A DNA stretch of 64,000 nt from Streptomyces sp. PT12 (lineage in GTDB: Bacteria; Actinomycetota; Actinomycetes; Streptomycetales; Streptomycetaceae). The notes beneath the pieces are model-generated. The model saw only the letters and a list, made by a program, of their open reading frames with translations. It made no database searches and was not told where the DNA came from. Of this stretch, positions 7,697 through 16,717 are shown in pieces (position 1 is the first letter of the stretch; each line of letters opens with the position of its first letter). Location: assembly GCF_003311645.1 (NCBI RefSeq), contig NZ_QEST01000243.1, positions 39,682 through 103,681 on the forward strand, written 5' to 3'. Both the position numbers and the translations under genes were made by a program.

Positions 7697-9238
7697 ATGG
7701 CCGTCGCCCTCGCCGCCCCGCACCGCGACGCCGTCGCCGCGGGCGAGCGCGCCGTCGCGGCGGGCGGCAACGCGCTCGACGCCGCCCTCGCCGCCGCCGT
7801 CATGCTCACGGTCGTCTACCCGCACCAGTGCGCGCTCGGCGGTGACCTCGTCGCCCTGGTCCGCTCGCCGGGGGGAACGACCACGGCGGTCGTCGCGGCG
7901 GGCACGGCGCCCCGCGCCATCGACCGCGCGGCGGCCACCTGGACCGCCGTCCCCCGGCAGGGCGCGCACGCGGTGACCGTGCCGGGGATCGTCGCCGGGT
8001 GGCTCGAACTGGCCCGCCTGGGCGGCAACGTGCCGCTCCGCGCGGCGTTCGGCGACGCGGCGGGCGCGGCCGACGACGGCACCCGGGTGAGCGCGGGCCT
8101 CGACCGCGCGCTGCGCGCCCGCCGCGCCGCGGTCCTGGCCGACCCGGGCCTGCGCGCGGTGTTCGCGCCAGGCGGGGAGCCACTGACGCGCGGGGCGACG
8201 CTGCGCCAGCCCGCACTCGGGGCGACGCTGCGGCGGCTCGCCGCCGATCCGCGCGACGCCTACGAGGGCGACACCGCGCGGGCGTTGGTCGGGGCGCTGC
8301 GCGCGCGGGGCGGCGTGCACACGCTCGCCGACTTCGCCCGCTACCGGCCCGAGACGTCCCCCGCCGTGACCCGCGAGGTCGCCGGGCGCGCCTGGTCGGT
8401 CGCGCCGCCGCCCTCCGTGGGCCCCGTGCTCCTGGGCGTCGCGCGCGCCGCGGCGCATGCGGGATTCGAACCCGCACCTGCGCGCGTGGTCGAGGCCAGC
8501 CTGGCGGGTGTCGCGGCCAGGGCCGCGCACCTCGGCGACCCGCGCTCGGGCGGCGCCGACCTCGGCGCCCTGCTGCGGCTCGACGCGGCGCCCGCCGCCG
8601 TCGGGCCCGAGCCGCGCGCCGCGGGGGACACCGTGGCGGTGGCGGCGATCGACGACGAGGGCTGGGGCGTCACCCTTGTCCAGAGCGTCTTCCAGAGCTT
8701 CGGGGCCGGGCTGCTCGACCCCCGAACCGGCGTCGTACTGCACAACCGCGGCGCGGCGTTCAGCCTTGACCCCGCGTCGCCCGCTCGCCTCGCCCCGGGG
8801 GCGCGGCCCCCGCACACGCTGTGCCCCGTCATCGTCCACGCGGCGGGGGCCACGGTCGTCGCCGGCTGCCAGGGCGGGCGGGCCCAGCCCTGGATCCTGG
8901 CCCAGCTGGTCCCCGCGATGACGGACGCGGCCCGGCCGCTGGACGGGATCCTGGCCCGTCCGCGCTGGGTGGTCGGCGACGTGGACCTCGGCCACGCCGG
9001 GCTCACCCTTGTCGCCGAGCCCGGGGTCGGCGACGACGTCGCCGCGGCGGCCAGGGCGGCGGGGCTGCCCGTGGCCCGGTTCCCCGCAAGGGACGACGCC
9101 GCGGGCCACGTCCAGGTCGTGCGGCGGCGCGCGGGGCCCGCGGGGCCCGTGCTCGAAGGGGCGAGCGACCCCCGCGCCGACGGCGTGAGCGTCGTCGTCG
9201 GCCCGTCCCGCACCCGCCACCCCGAGGAGGAGACATGA
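7697..9238 (+). CDS. Gamma-glutamyltransferase-family hydrolase (first copy)
   Basis: 513 residues. The family N-terminus is present (AVAAGGNALDAALAAAVMLT), and the self-cleaving nucleophile Thr is about residue 312 in AGDTVAVAAIDDEGWGVTL, followed by a VFQSFGAGLLDPRTG stretch like the family's NSNYxxFGSG. No signal peptide is seen, so it acts in the cytoplasm, unlike periplasmic Ggt. With a gamma-glutamyl-amide ligase encoded at 12635, it probably cleaves gamma-glutamyl amides or related cyclic or acyl amides. It is one bp after the flavin oxidase stop and its own stop overlaps the start of the amine oxidase. A second, more canonical copy lies at 19761. Confidence 0.85.
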   Translation: MAVALAAPHRDAVAAGERAVAAGGNALDAALAAAVMLTVVYPHQCALGGDLVALVRSPGGTTTAVVAAGTAPRAIDRAAATWTAVPRQGAHAVTVPGIVAGWLELARLGGNVPLRAAFGDAAGAADDGTRVSAGLDRALRARRAAVLADPGLRAVFAPGGEPLTRGATLRQPALGATLRRLAADPRDAYEGDTARALVGALRARGGVHTLADFARYRPETSPAVTREVAGRAWSVAPPPSVGPVLLGVARAAAHAGFEPAPARVVEASLAGVAARAAHLGDPRSGGADLGALLRLDAAPAAVGPEPRAAGDTVAVAAIDDEGWGVTLVQSVFQSFGAGLLDPRTGVVLHNRGAAFSLDPASPARLAPGARPPHTLCPVIVHAAGATVVAGCQGGRAQPWILAQLVPAMTDAARPLDGILARPRWVVGDVDLGHAGLTLVAEPGVGDDVAAAARAAGLPVARFPARDDAAGHVQVVRRRAGPAGPVLEGASDPRADGVSVVVGPSRTRHPEEET

Positions 9239-11187
9239 TCACGGCACGTCGGTGGAGCGACCCGCTCGACCCCGAGGAGATCGCAGGCGTCGTCGCCCTT
9301 GTCCGGCGCGACGAGCGCATCGGCGCCCGTCCCCGCTTCTGGGGGATGGCCGTCGACGAAGGACTCGCCAGGGGCCTCGCGCCGGGCCAGGGCCGCCCGG
9401 CGCGGCTCGTCGTCATGAACCCCGACGCGCACGAGGCGTGGGAGGTCACCGCGTGGACGGCGGGCACCGACCGCCCCGCGTCCCTGGTCGGATGGCGGCC
9501 CGTCGACGCCAAGCGGCCCGGCGTCTCGTCCGAGGAGGCCCGCCTCGTCGCGCGGGCCGCCCGCGAGCACCCGCTGCTGAAGGAGGCCCTGGCCAGGCGC
9601 GGGATCCACGACACCTCGCTCGTGTGGGTCGACCCCGAGTCGATCACGGGCTTCGAGCCCGAGGACCTGAAGGACAGAAGGCTCAGCTGGGGCACCGTGT
9701 GGCACCGCGAGTCGGAGGACGACAACGGCTATGCGCGCCCCGTGGCGGGGCTTGTGCCCATCGTCGACCTGGAGACGCTTGACGTCGTCCGTATCGAGGA
9801 CCACGGCGTGGTGCCGATGGCGGGCGAGACCGGCGTGTACCGCTCGGGCACCTGGGGCGCGGACCGCGACGTCGCGCCGCTGGAGATCACCCAGCCCGAT
9901 GGCCCGGGCTTCACCGTGGACGGGCACGAGGTCACGTGGCAGAACTGGTCGTTCCGCGTCGGCTTCACCCACCGCGAGGGGCTGGTGCTGCACGACCTGA
10001 CCTATCGCGAGGGCGGCACGGCGCGGCCCGTGCTGCGGCGCGCCGCCGTCAACGAGATGTATGTGCCCTACCTCGACTCCGACCCGACGGCCTACCGCAA
10101 GAACTTCTTCGACTGGGGCGAGTACGGCGCGGGGCCGCTCACCGCCTCGCTCGAGCTGGGCTGCGACTGCCTGGGCGAGATCCACTACTTCGACGCCCAC
10201 GTGCTCGACGGCCTCGGCGAGGTCAAGACGGTCAAGAACGGCGTGTGCCTGCACGAGGAGGACTTCTCCGTCCTGTGGAAGCACGTCAACACGCGGACCG
10301 GCGAGGCCGATGTGCGCCGCTCGCGGCGGCTGGTCATCTCGTTCTTCGCGACGGTCGCCAACTACGACTACGGCTTCTACTGGTCCCTCTACCAGGACGG
10401 CGCGATCGAGCTCGAGGTCAAGCTCACGGGGATCCTCTCGGTGTCGGGCACGGCCGACGGCGCGACGCCGCCGTTCGGGCGCCTGATGAGCCCAGGCGTC
10501 CAGGCGCCCACGCACCAGCACTACTTCGCGATCCGCCTGGACACCGCCGTCGACGGGCCGCTCAACCGCCTCGTCGAGGTGCACGCCGAGGTCGAGGAGG
10601 ACGAGACGCTCAACCCCTACGGCAACGCGTGCCGCATGGTGCCGACGGTCATCGCGTCCGAGCGGACCGCCGCCCGCGCCAACGACCCGTCGCGCGCCGT
10701 GCACTGGCGCGTCGAGAGCGCGGAGCGCGTCAACCGGTTCGGCGACCCCACCGCCTTCAGGCTCGCGCTGCCGGACACCACGCGCCTGTTCGCGCGCCCC
10801 GGCAGCGTCGTCGAGCGCAAGGCGCCGTTCGTCGCGAAGCACCTGTGGGCGACGGCATACGACCCGGCCGAACGTTTCATCGCGGGGGAGTACCCCAACC
10901 AGGCGCCGCTGGGCGAGGAGGGCATCACGGCGTGGCAGCGCGCCGACCGCCCCCTCGACGGCGCCGAGCTCGTCCTGTGGCCCGTGATCGCCTCGCACCA
11001 CTACGCGCGCCCCGAGGACTGGCCGATCATGCCCGTGCAGCGCATAGGGCTGCGCCTTGAGCCCGACGGCTTCTTCGACCGCAACCCCTCGCTCGACGTC
11101 CCGCCGTCGCGGCCTTCCGGGCACTGCCACGGGGGCGGCGCGACATCCTGCTCATGCGAAGGGAACGCGCCTGCAACGCCCCCGTGA
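9235..11187 (+). CDS. Copper-containing amine oxidase (TPQ enzyme)
   Basis: 650 residues, the size of Arthrobacter phenylethylamine/histamine oxidases. The topaquinone precursor Tyr377 is in TVANYDYGFYW; the base Asp293 is in NFFDWGEYG; copper ligands are His427 and His429 (HQHYF) and a His at 588-589 (SHHYARPEDWPIMP). All spacings agree with the Arthrobacter globiformis enzyme. It oxidises primary amines to aldehydes with ammonia and H2O2. The C-terminus has an unusual Cys/His tail (HCHGGG and SCSC, last 20 residues) that could bind copper. It is last in operon A, overlapping the preceding gene by 4 bp. The aldehyde product could feed the dehydrogenase at 14190. Confidence 0.95.
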   Translation: MITARRWSDPLDPEEIAGVVALVRRDERIGARPRFWGMAVDEGLARGLAPGQGRPARLVVMNPDAHEAWEVTAWTAGTDRPASLVGWRPVDAKRPGVSSEEARLVARAAREHPLLKEALARRGIHDTSLVWVDPESITGFEPEDLKDRRLSWGTVWHRESEDDNGYARPVAGLVPIVDLETLDVVRIEDHGVVPMAGETGVYRSGTWGADRDVAPLEITQPDGPGFTVDGHEVTWQNWSFRVGFTHREGLVLHDLTYREGGTARPVLRRAAVNEMYVPYLDSDPTAYRKNFFDWGEYGAGPLTASLELGCDCLGEIHYFDAHVLDGLGEVKTVKNGVCLHEEDFSVLWKHVNTRTGEADVRRSRRLVISFFATVANYDYGFYWSLYQDGAIELEVKLTGILSVSGTADGATPPFGRLMSPGVQAPTHQHYFAIRLDTAVDGPLNRLVEVHAEVEEDETLNPYGNACRMVPTVIASERTAARANDPSRAVHWRVESAERVNRFGDPTAFRLALPDTTRLFARPGSVVERKAPFVAKHLWATAYDPAERFIAGEYPNQAPLGEEGITAWQRADRPLDGAELVLWPVIASHHYARPEDWPIMPVQRIGLRLEPDGFFDRNPSLDVPPSRPSGHCHGGGATSCSCEGNAPATPP

Positions 11188-11238
11188 TGGCCTGCGTCTC
11201 CGGGCGGCGCACACAGTCGCCGCCCTCGACACGCAAGC

Positions 11239-11268
11239 ATTGGATCCAATAGTATCCAGATCGGATAC
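11239..11268 (+). promoter_or_regulatory. GGATCC box pair, operon B promoter
   Basis: ATTGGATCCAAT (11239-11250) is a perfect 12-bp palindrome; GGATAC, one mismatch, lies at 11263-11268 with its centre 21 bp further. GTATCC (11252-11257) with GGATAC also forms a 6-bp inverted repeat. It sits 36 bp before the Rieske oxygenase gene. Confidence 0.75.
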
Positions 11269-11304
11269 CTGATCAGGTGGTCGGAAGCGAGGGAGTCGCG
11301 CGGC

Positions 11305-12642
11305 ATGCTGAAGCAGGAAGACAACGACAAGATCACCCGCTCGGGTCCCGGCACGCCGCTCGGCGCGCTGCTCCGCTCCTACTGGCAGCCCGCGGCGCTC
11401 GTCTCGGAGATGCCGGCCGAGCGCCCCGTCAAGGCGATCAGGCTGCTCGGCGAGGACCTTGTGCTGTTCCGCAGGCCCAAGGGCTGGGGCCTGATCAGCC
11501 GGTTCTGCGCCCACCGCGGCGTCGACCTGTCCTTCGGACGGCTCGAGGACGACGGCATCAGGTGCCTCTACCACGGCTGGCTCTACGACGGCGAGGGGCG
11601 CTGCGTCGAGCAGCCCGCCGAGCCCGAGCACAGCCGGTTCCTCGGCAAGGTCAGGATCGCCAACTACCCCTGTGTCGAGCGCAACGGGATCGTCTTCGCC
11701 TACCTCGGCGCGGGCGACCCGCCGCCCTTCCCGCACTACGACTGCTTTGTCGCGCCCGAGGAGTTCACGTTCGCCTTCAAGGGCCTGTGGGAGTGCAACT
11801 GGCTCCAGGGACTCGAAGGCGGCATCGACCCGAGCCATGTCTCCTTTCTCCACCGCTTCATCCAGGAGGACCCGCGCGAGGTCTACGGCCAGCAGTTCAG
11901 CGAGGAGGTCGAGGGCACGGGCCGCAAGCTCTCGACGCTCGTCGGCGAGAACCACCGCCCCGACATCGAGGTGGAGAGGGCCGACCACGGCCTGCGCGTC
12001 TACGCGCTGCGGCAGCTCGCCGAGGACATCAAGCACGTCAGGGTGACCAATCTGCTCTTCCCCAACGCCTTTGTCGTCCCCTTCGGCACCTCCAAGGTCT
12101 TCACCCAGTGGCACGTGCCCATCGACGACGAGAACCACCACTGGTACATGATCTGGTACGACTTCGCCGAGCGCACCGACAAGGAGACCCTGCTCAGGCA
12201 GCGCCTCGAAGGCGTCAGCCTCCCCGACTACCGGCCCCTGCGGAACCGGGGCAACGACTGGGGCTTCGACCCGCGGGAGCAGCGGGAGCTGACCTACACC
12301 GGGATGGGCCTCGACATCAACGTCCACGACCAGTGGGCCGTCGAGAGCATGGGCCGCATCCAGGACCGCACGGTCGAGCGCCTCGGCGCCTCCGACCGCG
12401 CCGTCACGGCCAACCGGCGCCTGCTGCTGCGCGCCATCGACGCGTTCGCCGCGGGCGCCCCGACCCCGGCGCGCCCCGTCAGCGAGGCGGAGGCCGCGGC
12501 CCTCACCGGGCCGCTCGCCGTCGACACGATCGCCCCCGACGCCGGGTGGCAGACCCGGTGGGTCGAGCGGGACCGCGAGCGCAGGCGCGCGTCGCCGTGG
12601 GCCTCGGGCACCGAGCGGGCCGAGGTCCCGGCCGATGCGTGA
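11305..12642 (+). CDS. Rieske non-haem iron oxygenase, phthalate dioxygenase-type
   Basis: 445 residues. The Rieske cluster motif is C68-x-H70 to C87-x-x-H90 (FCAHRGV, then RCLYHGW). The catalytic-domain iron ligands are His178 and His183 in GGIDPSHVSFLHRF. Overall layout and length match single-component alpha subunits of the phthalate 4,5-dioxygenase group, which hydroxylate rings or remove N- or O-methyl groups. No ferredoxin reductase gene is in the window, so electrons must come from a shared partner. It opens the longest operon, next to a gamma-glutamyl ligase, an order like that of aniline and isopropylamine pathways, where ligation comes before oxygenation. Confidence 0.92.
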   Translation: MLKQEDNDKITRSGPGTPLGALLRSYWQPAALVSEMPAERPVKAIRLLGEDLVLFRRPKGWGLISRFCAHRGVDLSFGRLEDDGIRCLYHGWLYDGEGRCVEQPAEPEHSRFLGKVRIANYPCVERNGIVFAYLGAGDPPPFPHYDCFVAPEEFTFAFKGLWECNWLQGLEGGIDPSHVSFLHRFIQEDPREVYGQQFSEEVEGTGRKLSTLVGENHRPDIEVERADHGLRVYALRQLAEDIKHVRVTNLLFPNAFVVPFGTSKVFTQWHVPIDDENHHWYMIWYDFAERTDKETLLRQRLEGVSLPDYRPLRNRGNDWGFDPREQRELTYTGMGLDINVHDQWAVESMGRIQDRTVERLGASDRAVTANRRLLLRAIDAFAAGAPTPARPVSEAEAAALTGPLAVDTIAPDAGWQTRWVERDRERRRASPWASGTERAEVPADA

Positions 12643-14164
12643 GCGCAACGCGGACGAGCGCCCCGTCGCGGCGGCGGGCGGAGGCGTGTCCGCCCGGCCG
12701 ATGCTCAGCCAGGACCGGGGCGGCTTCATCGAGCGGCACGGCCTGTGGAGCGAGGCGCAGTACGCGGCAGCGGGCCAGATGCGCCGCGTCATCGACGAGC
12801 TCGGCATCGAGATGGTGCGCTTCTCGTTCGTCGACCAGCACGGCGTCCTGCGCGGCAAGACCCTCACCAGGGCCGCGGTGCCCGCGGCGCTGCGCTCCGG
12901 CGTCACGGCGCCCAGCTCGCTGCTGCTCAAGGACACCTCGGGCCTCTCGGTCTTCGCGGTCTTCGCCGCCGACACCGGCGTGGGCGTCGGCGGCTTCAGT
13001 GGCGCGGGCGACATCGTGCTCGTCCCCGACCCGACGACGTTCCGCGTCCTGCCCTGGACCGAGCGCACCGCGACGCTCCTGTGCGACGTGCGCTTCCCCG
13101 ACGGCGCCAGGGTGCCGTTCTGCACGCGCTCGATCCTGCGCGACGGGCTCGCGGCGCTCGCCGCCCGCGGCTACGGCATGACGGTGGGCGCCGAGCTGGA
13201 GTTCCACGTGTTCCGCGCCGCCGGCGCCGAGGTCGGCCCCGAGCACGTCGGCGGCCCGGGGCGGCCTGGCGCCGCGCCCGCCGCCCTGCCCACGACGCGC
13301 GGCGCGCAACTGCTCCACGACGAGGGCCTAGACGCGATGCAGCCGCTCGTGGACGCCCTCTACCGCGGACTGACGCTGCTCGACCTGCCGCTGCGCTCGA
13401 TCGAGCTGGAGTTCGGGCCAAGCCAGTTCGAGCTGACGATGGAGGCGGGTGACGCCGCCGCCATCGCCGACGCGGTCGTCCTGTGCCGCACGGCCGTGCG
13501 CCGCATCAGCGCGGGACTCGGCTATCACGCGACGTTCATGTCACGGCCGCAGGGCGCGGAAGGCGCCTCCACCGGGTGGCACCTGCACCAGTCGCTCCAC
13601 GACCTCGCGACGGGCGCGGGCGCGTTCCTACCCGACGCGCCGGGTGACGCGCTCTCGCCCCTCGGGGCGCGCTATCTCGCCGGGCTGCTCGACCACGCGC
13701 TCGCCGCCGCGGCGTTCACGACGCCGACCGTGAACGGCTACAAGCGCTACCAGCCGTACTCGCTCGCGCCCGACCGGGTCGCGTGGGGCATCGACAACAA
13801 GGGCGCCATGATCCGCGCCGTCGGGGGCCAGGGCGACCCCGCGACGCGCCTTGAGAACCGCTCGGGCGAGCCCGCCGCCAACCCCTACCTGTACATCGCG
13901 TCCCAGCTCGTCAGCGGGATGGACGGGATCGACCGCGGCCTCGTCCCCCCGGCGCCGACGGCCACGCCCTACGCCGATGACGCCCCACGCCTGCCGTCCA
14001 GCCTCGGCGCCGCCGTCGACGCCCTCGAAGGCGACGCGGCGTTCAGGGCGGCGCTCGGCGACACGGTCGTGGAGTGGTACGCCACGATCAAGCGCGCCGA
14101 GTTCGACCGGTATCTGCGCCATGTCTCCGACTGGGAGCAGCGCGAGTACTTCGGGATCTTCTAG
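12635..14164 (+). CDS. Glutamine synthetase-like ligase (gamma-glutamylamide synthetase type)
   Basis: About 509 residues. Glutamine-synthetase landmarks in order: the beta-grasp FVDQHGVLRGKTL; metal and glutamate residues in GAELEFHVF and SQFELTM; ATP-site His in STGWHLHQSLHD; NGYKRYQPYSL; and RLENRSGEPAANPYLYIASQ. No adenylylation tyrosine loop is seen. The protein is of the GlnA-like type that joins glutamate to an organic amine. It overlaps the Rieske gene by 8 bp, so expression is coupled. Inference: it makes a gamma-glutamyl amine that is less toxic and a handle for later oxidation, to be freed by a GGT-type hydrolase. The first ATG is used; a GTG about 30 codons on (before SARPM) is possible. 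Confidence 0.88.
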   Translation: MRERNADERPVAAAGGGVSARPMLSQDRGGFIERHGLWSEAQYAAAGQMRRVIDELGIEMVRFSFVDQHGVLRGKTLTRAAVPAALRSGVTAPSSLLLKDTSGLSVFAVFAADTGVGVGGFSGAGDIVLVPDPTTFRVLPWTERTATLLCDVRFPDGARVPFCTRSILRDGLAALAARGYGMTVGAELEFHVFRAAGAEVGPEHVGGPGRPGAAPAALPTTRGAQLLHDEGLDAMQPLVDALYRGLTLLDLPLRSIELEFGPSQFELTMEAGDAAAIADAVVLCRTAVRRISAGLGYHATFMSRPQGAEGASTGWHLHQSLHDLATGAGAFLPDAPGDALSPLGARYLAGLLDHALAAAAFTTPTVNGYKRYQPYSLAPDRVAWGIDNKGAMIRAVGGQGDPATRLENRSGEPAANPYLYIASQLVSGMDGIDRGLVPPAPTATPYADDAPRLPSSLGAAVDALEGDAAFRAALGDTVVEWYATIKRAEFDRYLRHVSDWEQREYFGIF

Positions 14165-14189
14165 AGCCGGCGCCACCGGAAGGACGCAC

Positions 14190-15656
14190 ATGACCATCAG
14201 GACCACCGTGACGGCGCTGCCGGGCTACGAGCCGTTCCTGTGCGGCGGCGAGTGGGTCGCCCTGGGCGGCCGCGAGGCCCGCGCCGTCGTCGACCCGGCC
14301 ACCGAGGACGTGCTCACCACCGTCGCCCAGGCCACCGACGCCGACGTCGACGCGGCCGTCGCGGTCGCGGTGGCGGCCCACGAGGACCGCCGCTGGCGCG
14401 GGCTCGCCCCCCTCGAACGGGCGCGGATCCTGCACCGCGTCGCCGACGGAATCGAGGACGACATCGAAGAGCTCGCGATCCTCGAGACACGCGACAACGG
14501 CAAGCCCATCGAGCGCTCCCGCGCCGACACGGCCAGCGCGGCGCGCGCGTTCCGCCACTTCGCCGGGGCGCCCTCGCGCCTGGGCGGCACCGTCGTCCCC
14601 GTCGACGGCGCAAGCCACCACGCCTACACCGTGCTCGAACCCGTGGGCCCGGTCGCCGTCATCCTGCCGTGGAACTTCCCCCTCATGACGGCGGCGTTCA
14701 AGCTCGCCCCCGCGCTCGCCGCGGGCTGCACGGTGGTCGCCAAGCCCGCCGAGGACACGCCCCTGACGCTGCTGCGCCTCGCGCGGATCCTGCTCGCGGC
14801 CGGCGTCCCCGACGGCACCGTGAGCGTCCTCACCGGCGACGGCCGCGTCGGCGCCGCGCTCAGCCGCCACCCCGGCATCGCCAAGGTGTCGTTCACGGGA
14901 TCGACGGAGGTCGGGCGCGCCGTCGCGCACGCCGCCGCCGACGGCTTCACGCGCCTCACGCTCGAACTCGGCGGCAAGAGCCCGAACATCGTCTTCGCCG
15001 ACGCCGACCTCGACGCCGCCGTCGTGACCGCGATGCGGGCGTCGTTCGGGCACTCGGGCCAGATGTGCACGGCGGGCAGCCGCCTGCTCGTGCAGCGGTC
15101 CGTCGCCGACGCGATGACGCGGCGCCTGGTCGACGCGGTCGCGGCGGTGCCGGTCGGCGACGGCCTCGCGGGCGGCGTCACCGTCGGGCCGCTGGTGTCC
15201 GAGGAGCAGCGCGCCCGGGTCCTCGGATACATCGCGAAGGGCGTCGACGAGGGCGCGACCCTGGCCGTCGGCGGAGGAACGCGCGGCCCGGGGTTCTATG
15301 TTGAGCCGACCCTCTTCACCGGGGTCACGAACGACATGACCATCGCGCGCGAGGAGATCTTCGGGCCCGTGGTGGGGGTCATCCCGTTCGACGACGAGGA
15401 CGACGCGATCCGCATCGCCAACGACACCGCCTATGGCCTCGCCGCGGGCGTCTGGACCCGCGACCTGTCGAGGGCGCACCGGATGGCGGCGGCGCTGCGC
15501 GCCGGAACGGTCTGGGTGAACACCTACAACGTGTTCGACCCGGCCCTCTCCTTCGGCGGCGTCGGCGCCTCGGGCCTCGGCAGGGACCTCGGGGACGAGG
15601 GGCTGCGCGGCTTCTGCGAACCCAAGAGCGTCGTCATGGCGATCCAGGCGCCCTGA
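14190..15656 (+). CDS. NAD(P)-dependent aldehyde dehydrogenase
   Basis: 488 residues. All family marks are present: PWNFPLMTAAFKLAPALAAG, FTGSTEVGR, the base Glu259 in LELGGKSPN, the nucleophile Cys293 in HSGQMCTAGSR, and EEIFGPVVGV. It converts an aldehyde to an acid, the natural next step for products of the amine oxidases at 6568 and 9235 or for gamma-glutamyl-aminoaldehydes (PuuC-like role). A GGAAGGA ribosome site sits 9 bp before the ATG. It is third in operon B. Three imperfect 9-bp repeats follow its stop. Confidence 0.95.
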   Translation: MTIRTTVTALPGYEPFLCGGEWVALGGREARAVVDPATEDVLTTVAQATDADVDAAVAVAVAAHEDRRWRGLAPLERARILHRVADGIEDDIEELAILETRDNGKPIERSRADTASAARAFRHFAGAPSRLGGTVVPVDGASHHAYTVLEPVGPVAVILPWNFPLMTAAFKLAPALAAGCTVVAKPAEDTPLTLLRLARILLAAGVPDGTVSVLTGDGRVGAALSRHPGIAKVSFTGSTEVGRAVAHAAADGFTRLTLELGGKSPNIVFADADLDAAVVTAMRASFGHSGQMCTAGSRLLVQRSVADAMTRRLVDAVAAVPVGDGLAGGVTVGPLVSEEQRARVLGYIAKGVDEGATLAVGGGTRGPGFYVEPTLFTGVTNDMTIAREEIFGPVVGVIPFDDEDDAIRIANDTAYGLAAGVWTRDLSRAHRMAAALRAGTVWVNTYNVFDPALSFGGVGASGLGRDLGDEGLRGFCEPKSVVMAIQAP

Positions 15657-15657
15657 G

Positions 15658-15684
15658 GCGATCCAGGCGATCCAGGCGATCCGA
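15658..15684 (+). repeat. 9-bp tandem repeat (GCGATCCAG)
   Basis: Three consecutive units of GCGATCCAG, the last ending GA, fill the gap between the aldehyde dehydrogenase and the phosphotriesterase-like gene. A fourth unit is in the last codons of the dehydrogenase (15639-15647). It looks like slippage of a coding sequence end. Confidence 0.7.
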
Positions 15685-15699
15685 GCGGAGAGGACGACC

Positions 15700-16713
15700 A
15701 TGGCCGAGACGGTCCAGAGCGTCACGGGCCCCCTGCTTCCCGAGCAGCTGGGGGTCACGCTGACGCATGAGCACATCTTCATCAACATGACGAGGACGAC
15801 GCCCCAGGACGGCTACCTCAACGTGTGGTCGGAGGCCGAGGCCGAGCTGGGTCTTTTCACCGCGGCCGGGGGCTCGACGCTGATCGACGTCACCAACGGC
15901 GAGCTGAGCGACTACGCGGCTCCCGTCGGCTGGAGCCAGGACCCGCGCGACATGCAGCAGAACCCCAGGACCGGGTCGCGCTCGGTCGCCAACGTCCTGG
16001 CCACCAAGGCGATGGCCGAGGCGACCGGGGTCCAGGTCATCCTCGGCACGGGCCACTACTACGACACCTACCTCGACAAGCGCTGGTTCGACCGCAACGC
16101 GACCAACACCATCGCGGACTTCCTCATCGCCGACCTGCTCGACGAGATCCCCGGCACGGGCGTGCGCGCGGGCATCATCGGCGAGGTCGCGTCGGATCTC
16201 TCGCACATCACGGCCGTAGAGGAGCGCTCGTTCCGCGCCGCCGCGCGGGCCAGCCGCGAGACCGGCGCCCTGGTCAGCACGCACGCGGCGTCGTTCCCCA
16301 CCGGCCTGGCGCAGCTGGAGATCCTGCGCGAGGAGGGCGTCGACCCGGCGCGCGTGGTGATCGGCCACGCCGACACCGTCAAGAGCGTCGACTACTCGCT
16401 CGAACTGGCGAGGCGCGGCGCGTTCGTCCAGTTCGACTGCCTCATGACCTGCCGCATCGGCGGCGCGCTTGTCGCGCACCAGATCGACAGGCGGCTCTCC
16501 TACCTGAGGACGCTGATCGAGAAGGGGTACCAGGACCGGATCCTGCTCTCGCAGGACGTCTGCCAGCGCTCCCACATGCGCGCCCTCGGCGGGCCCGGGT
16601 ACACGTTCCTGTTCGAGGAGTTCAGGGCGCTCGCCGCGAGCGCGGGCATCGACCCCGACGTGCTCGACCTCATCCACACCGCCAATCCGCGCCGCGCGAT
16701 CTTCGGACGGTGA
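15700..16713 (+). CDS. Phosphotriesterase-family metallohydrolase (paralogue 1)
   Basis: 337 residues, the length of PTE-like lactonases. Metal ligands are all in place: His23 and His25 (LTHEHIF), the bridging Glu in GIIGEVASD, His in STHAASF and in VIGHADTV, and Asp in LLSQDVC. The family includes lactonases, carboxylesterases and N-acyl hydrolases, and the Glu bridge in place of carboxylated Lys points to lactone or amide substrates. It is in operon B with a second intact paralogue 4 bp downstream. It may open a lactone or lactam intermediate; the substrate is not known. Confidence 0.9.
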   Translation: MAETVQSVTGPLLPEQLGVTLTHEHIFINMTRTTPQDGYLNVWSEAEAELGLFTAAGGSTLIDVTNGELSDYAAPVGWSQDPRDMQQNPRTGSRSVANVLATKAMAEATGVQVILGTGHYYDTYLDKRWFDRNATNTIADFLIADLLDEIPGTGVRAGIIGEVASDLSHITAVEERSFRAAARASRETGALVSTHAASFPTGLAQLEILREEGVDPARVVIGHADTVKSVDYSLELARRGAFVQFDCLMTCRIGGALVAHQIDRRLSYLRTLIEKGYQDRILLSQDVCQRSHMRALGGPGYTFLFEEFRALAASAGIDPDVLDLIHTANPRRAIFGR

Positions 16714-16717
16714 TCCC

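Noticed and set aside
8459-8475. tRNA T-arm-like sequence GCGGGTTCGAATCCCGC on the minus strand
   Set aside because: It lies inside the first GGT-fold gene (codons for AHAGFEPAP), and no acceptor, D or anticodon arm can be formed around it.
8341-11130. A 929-residue open frame on the minus strand opposite the amine oxidase
   Set aside because: Same shadow effect; the plus strand has all amine-oxidase active-site residues.
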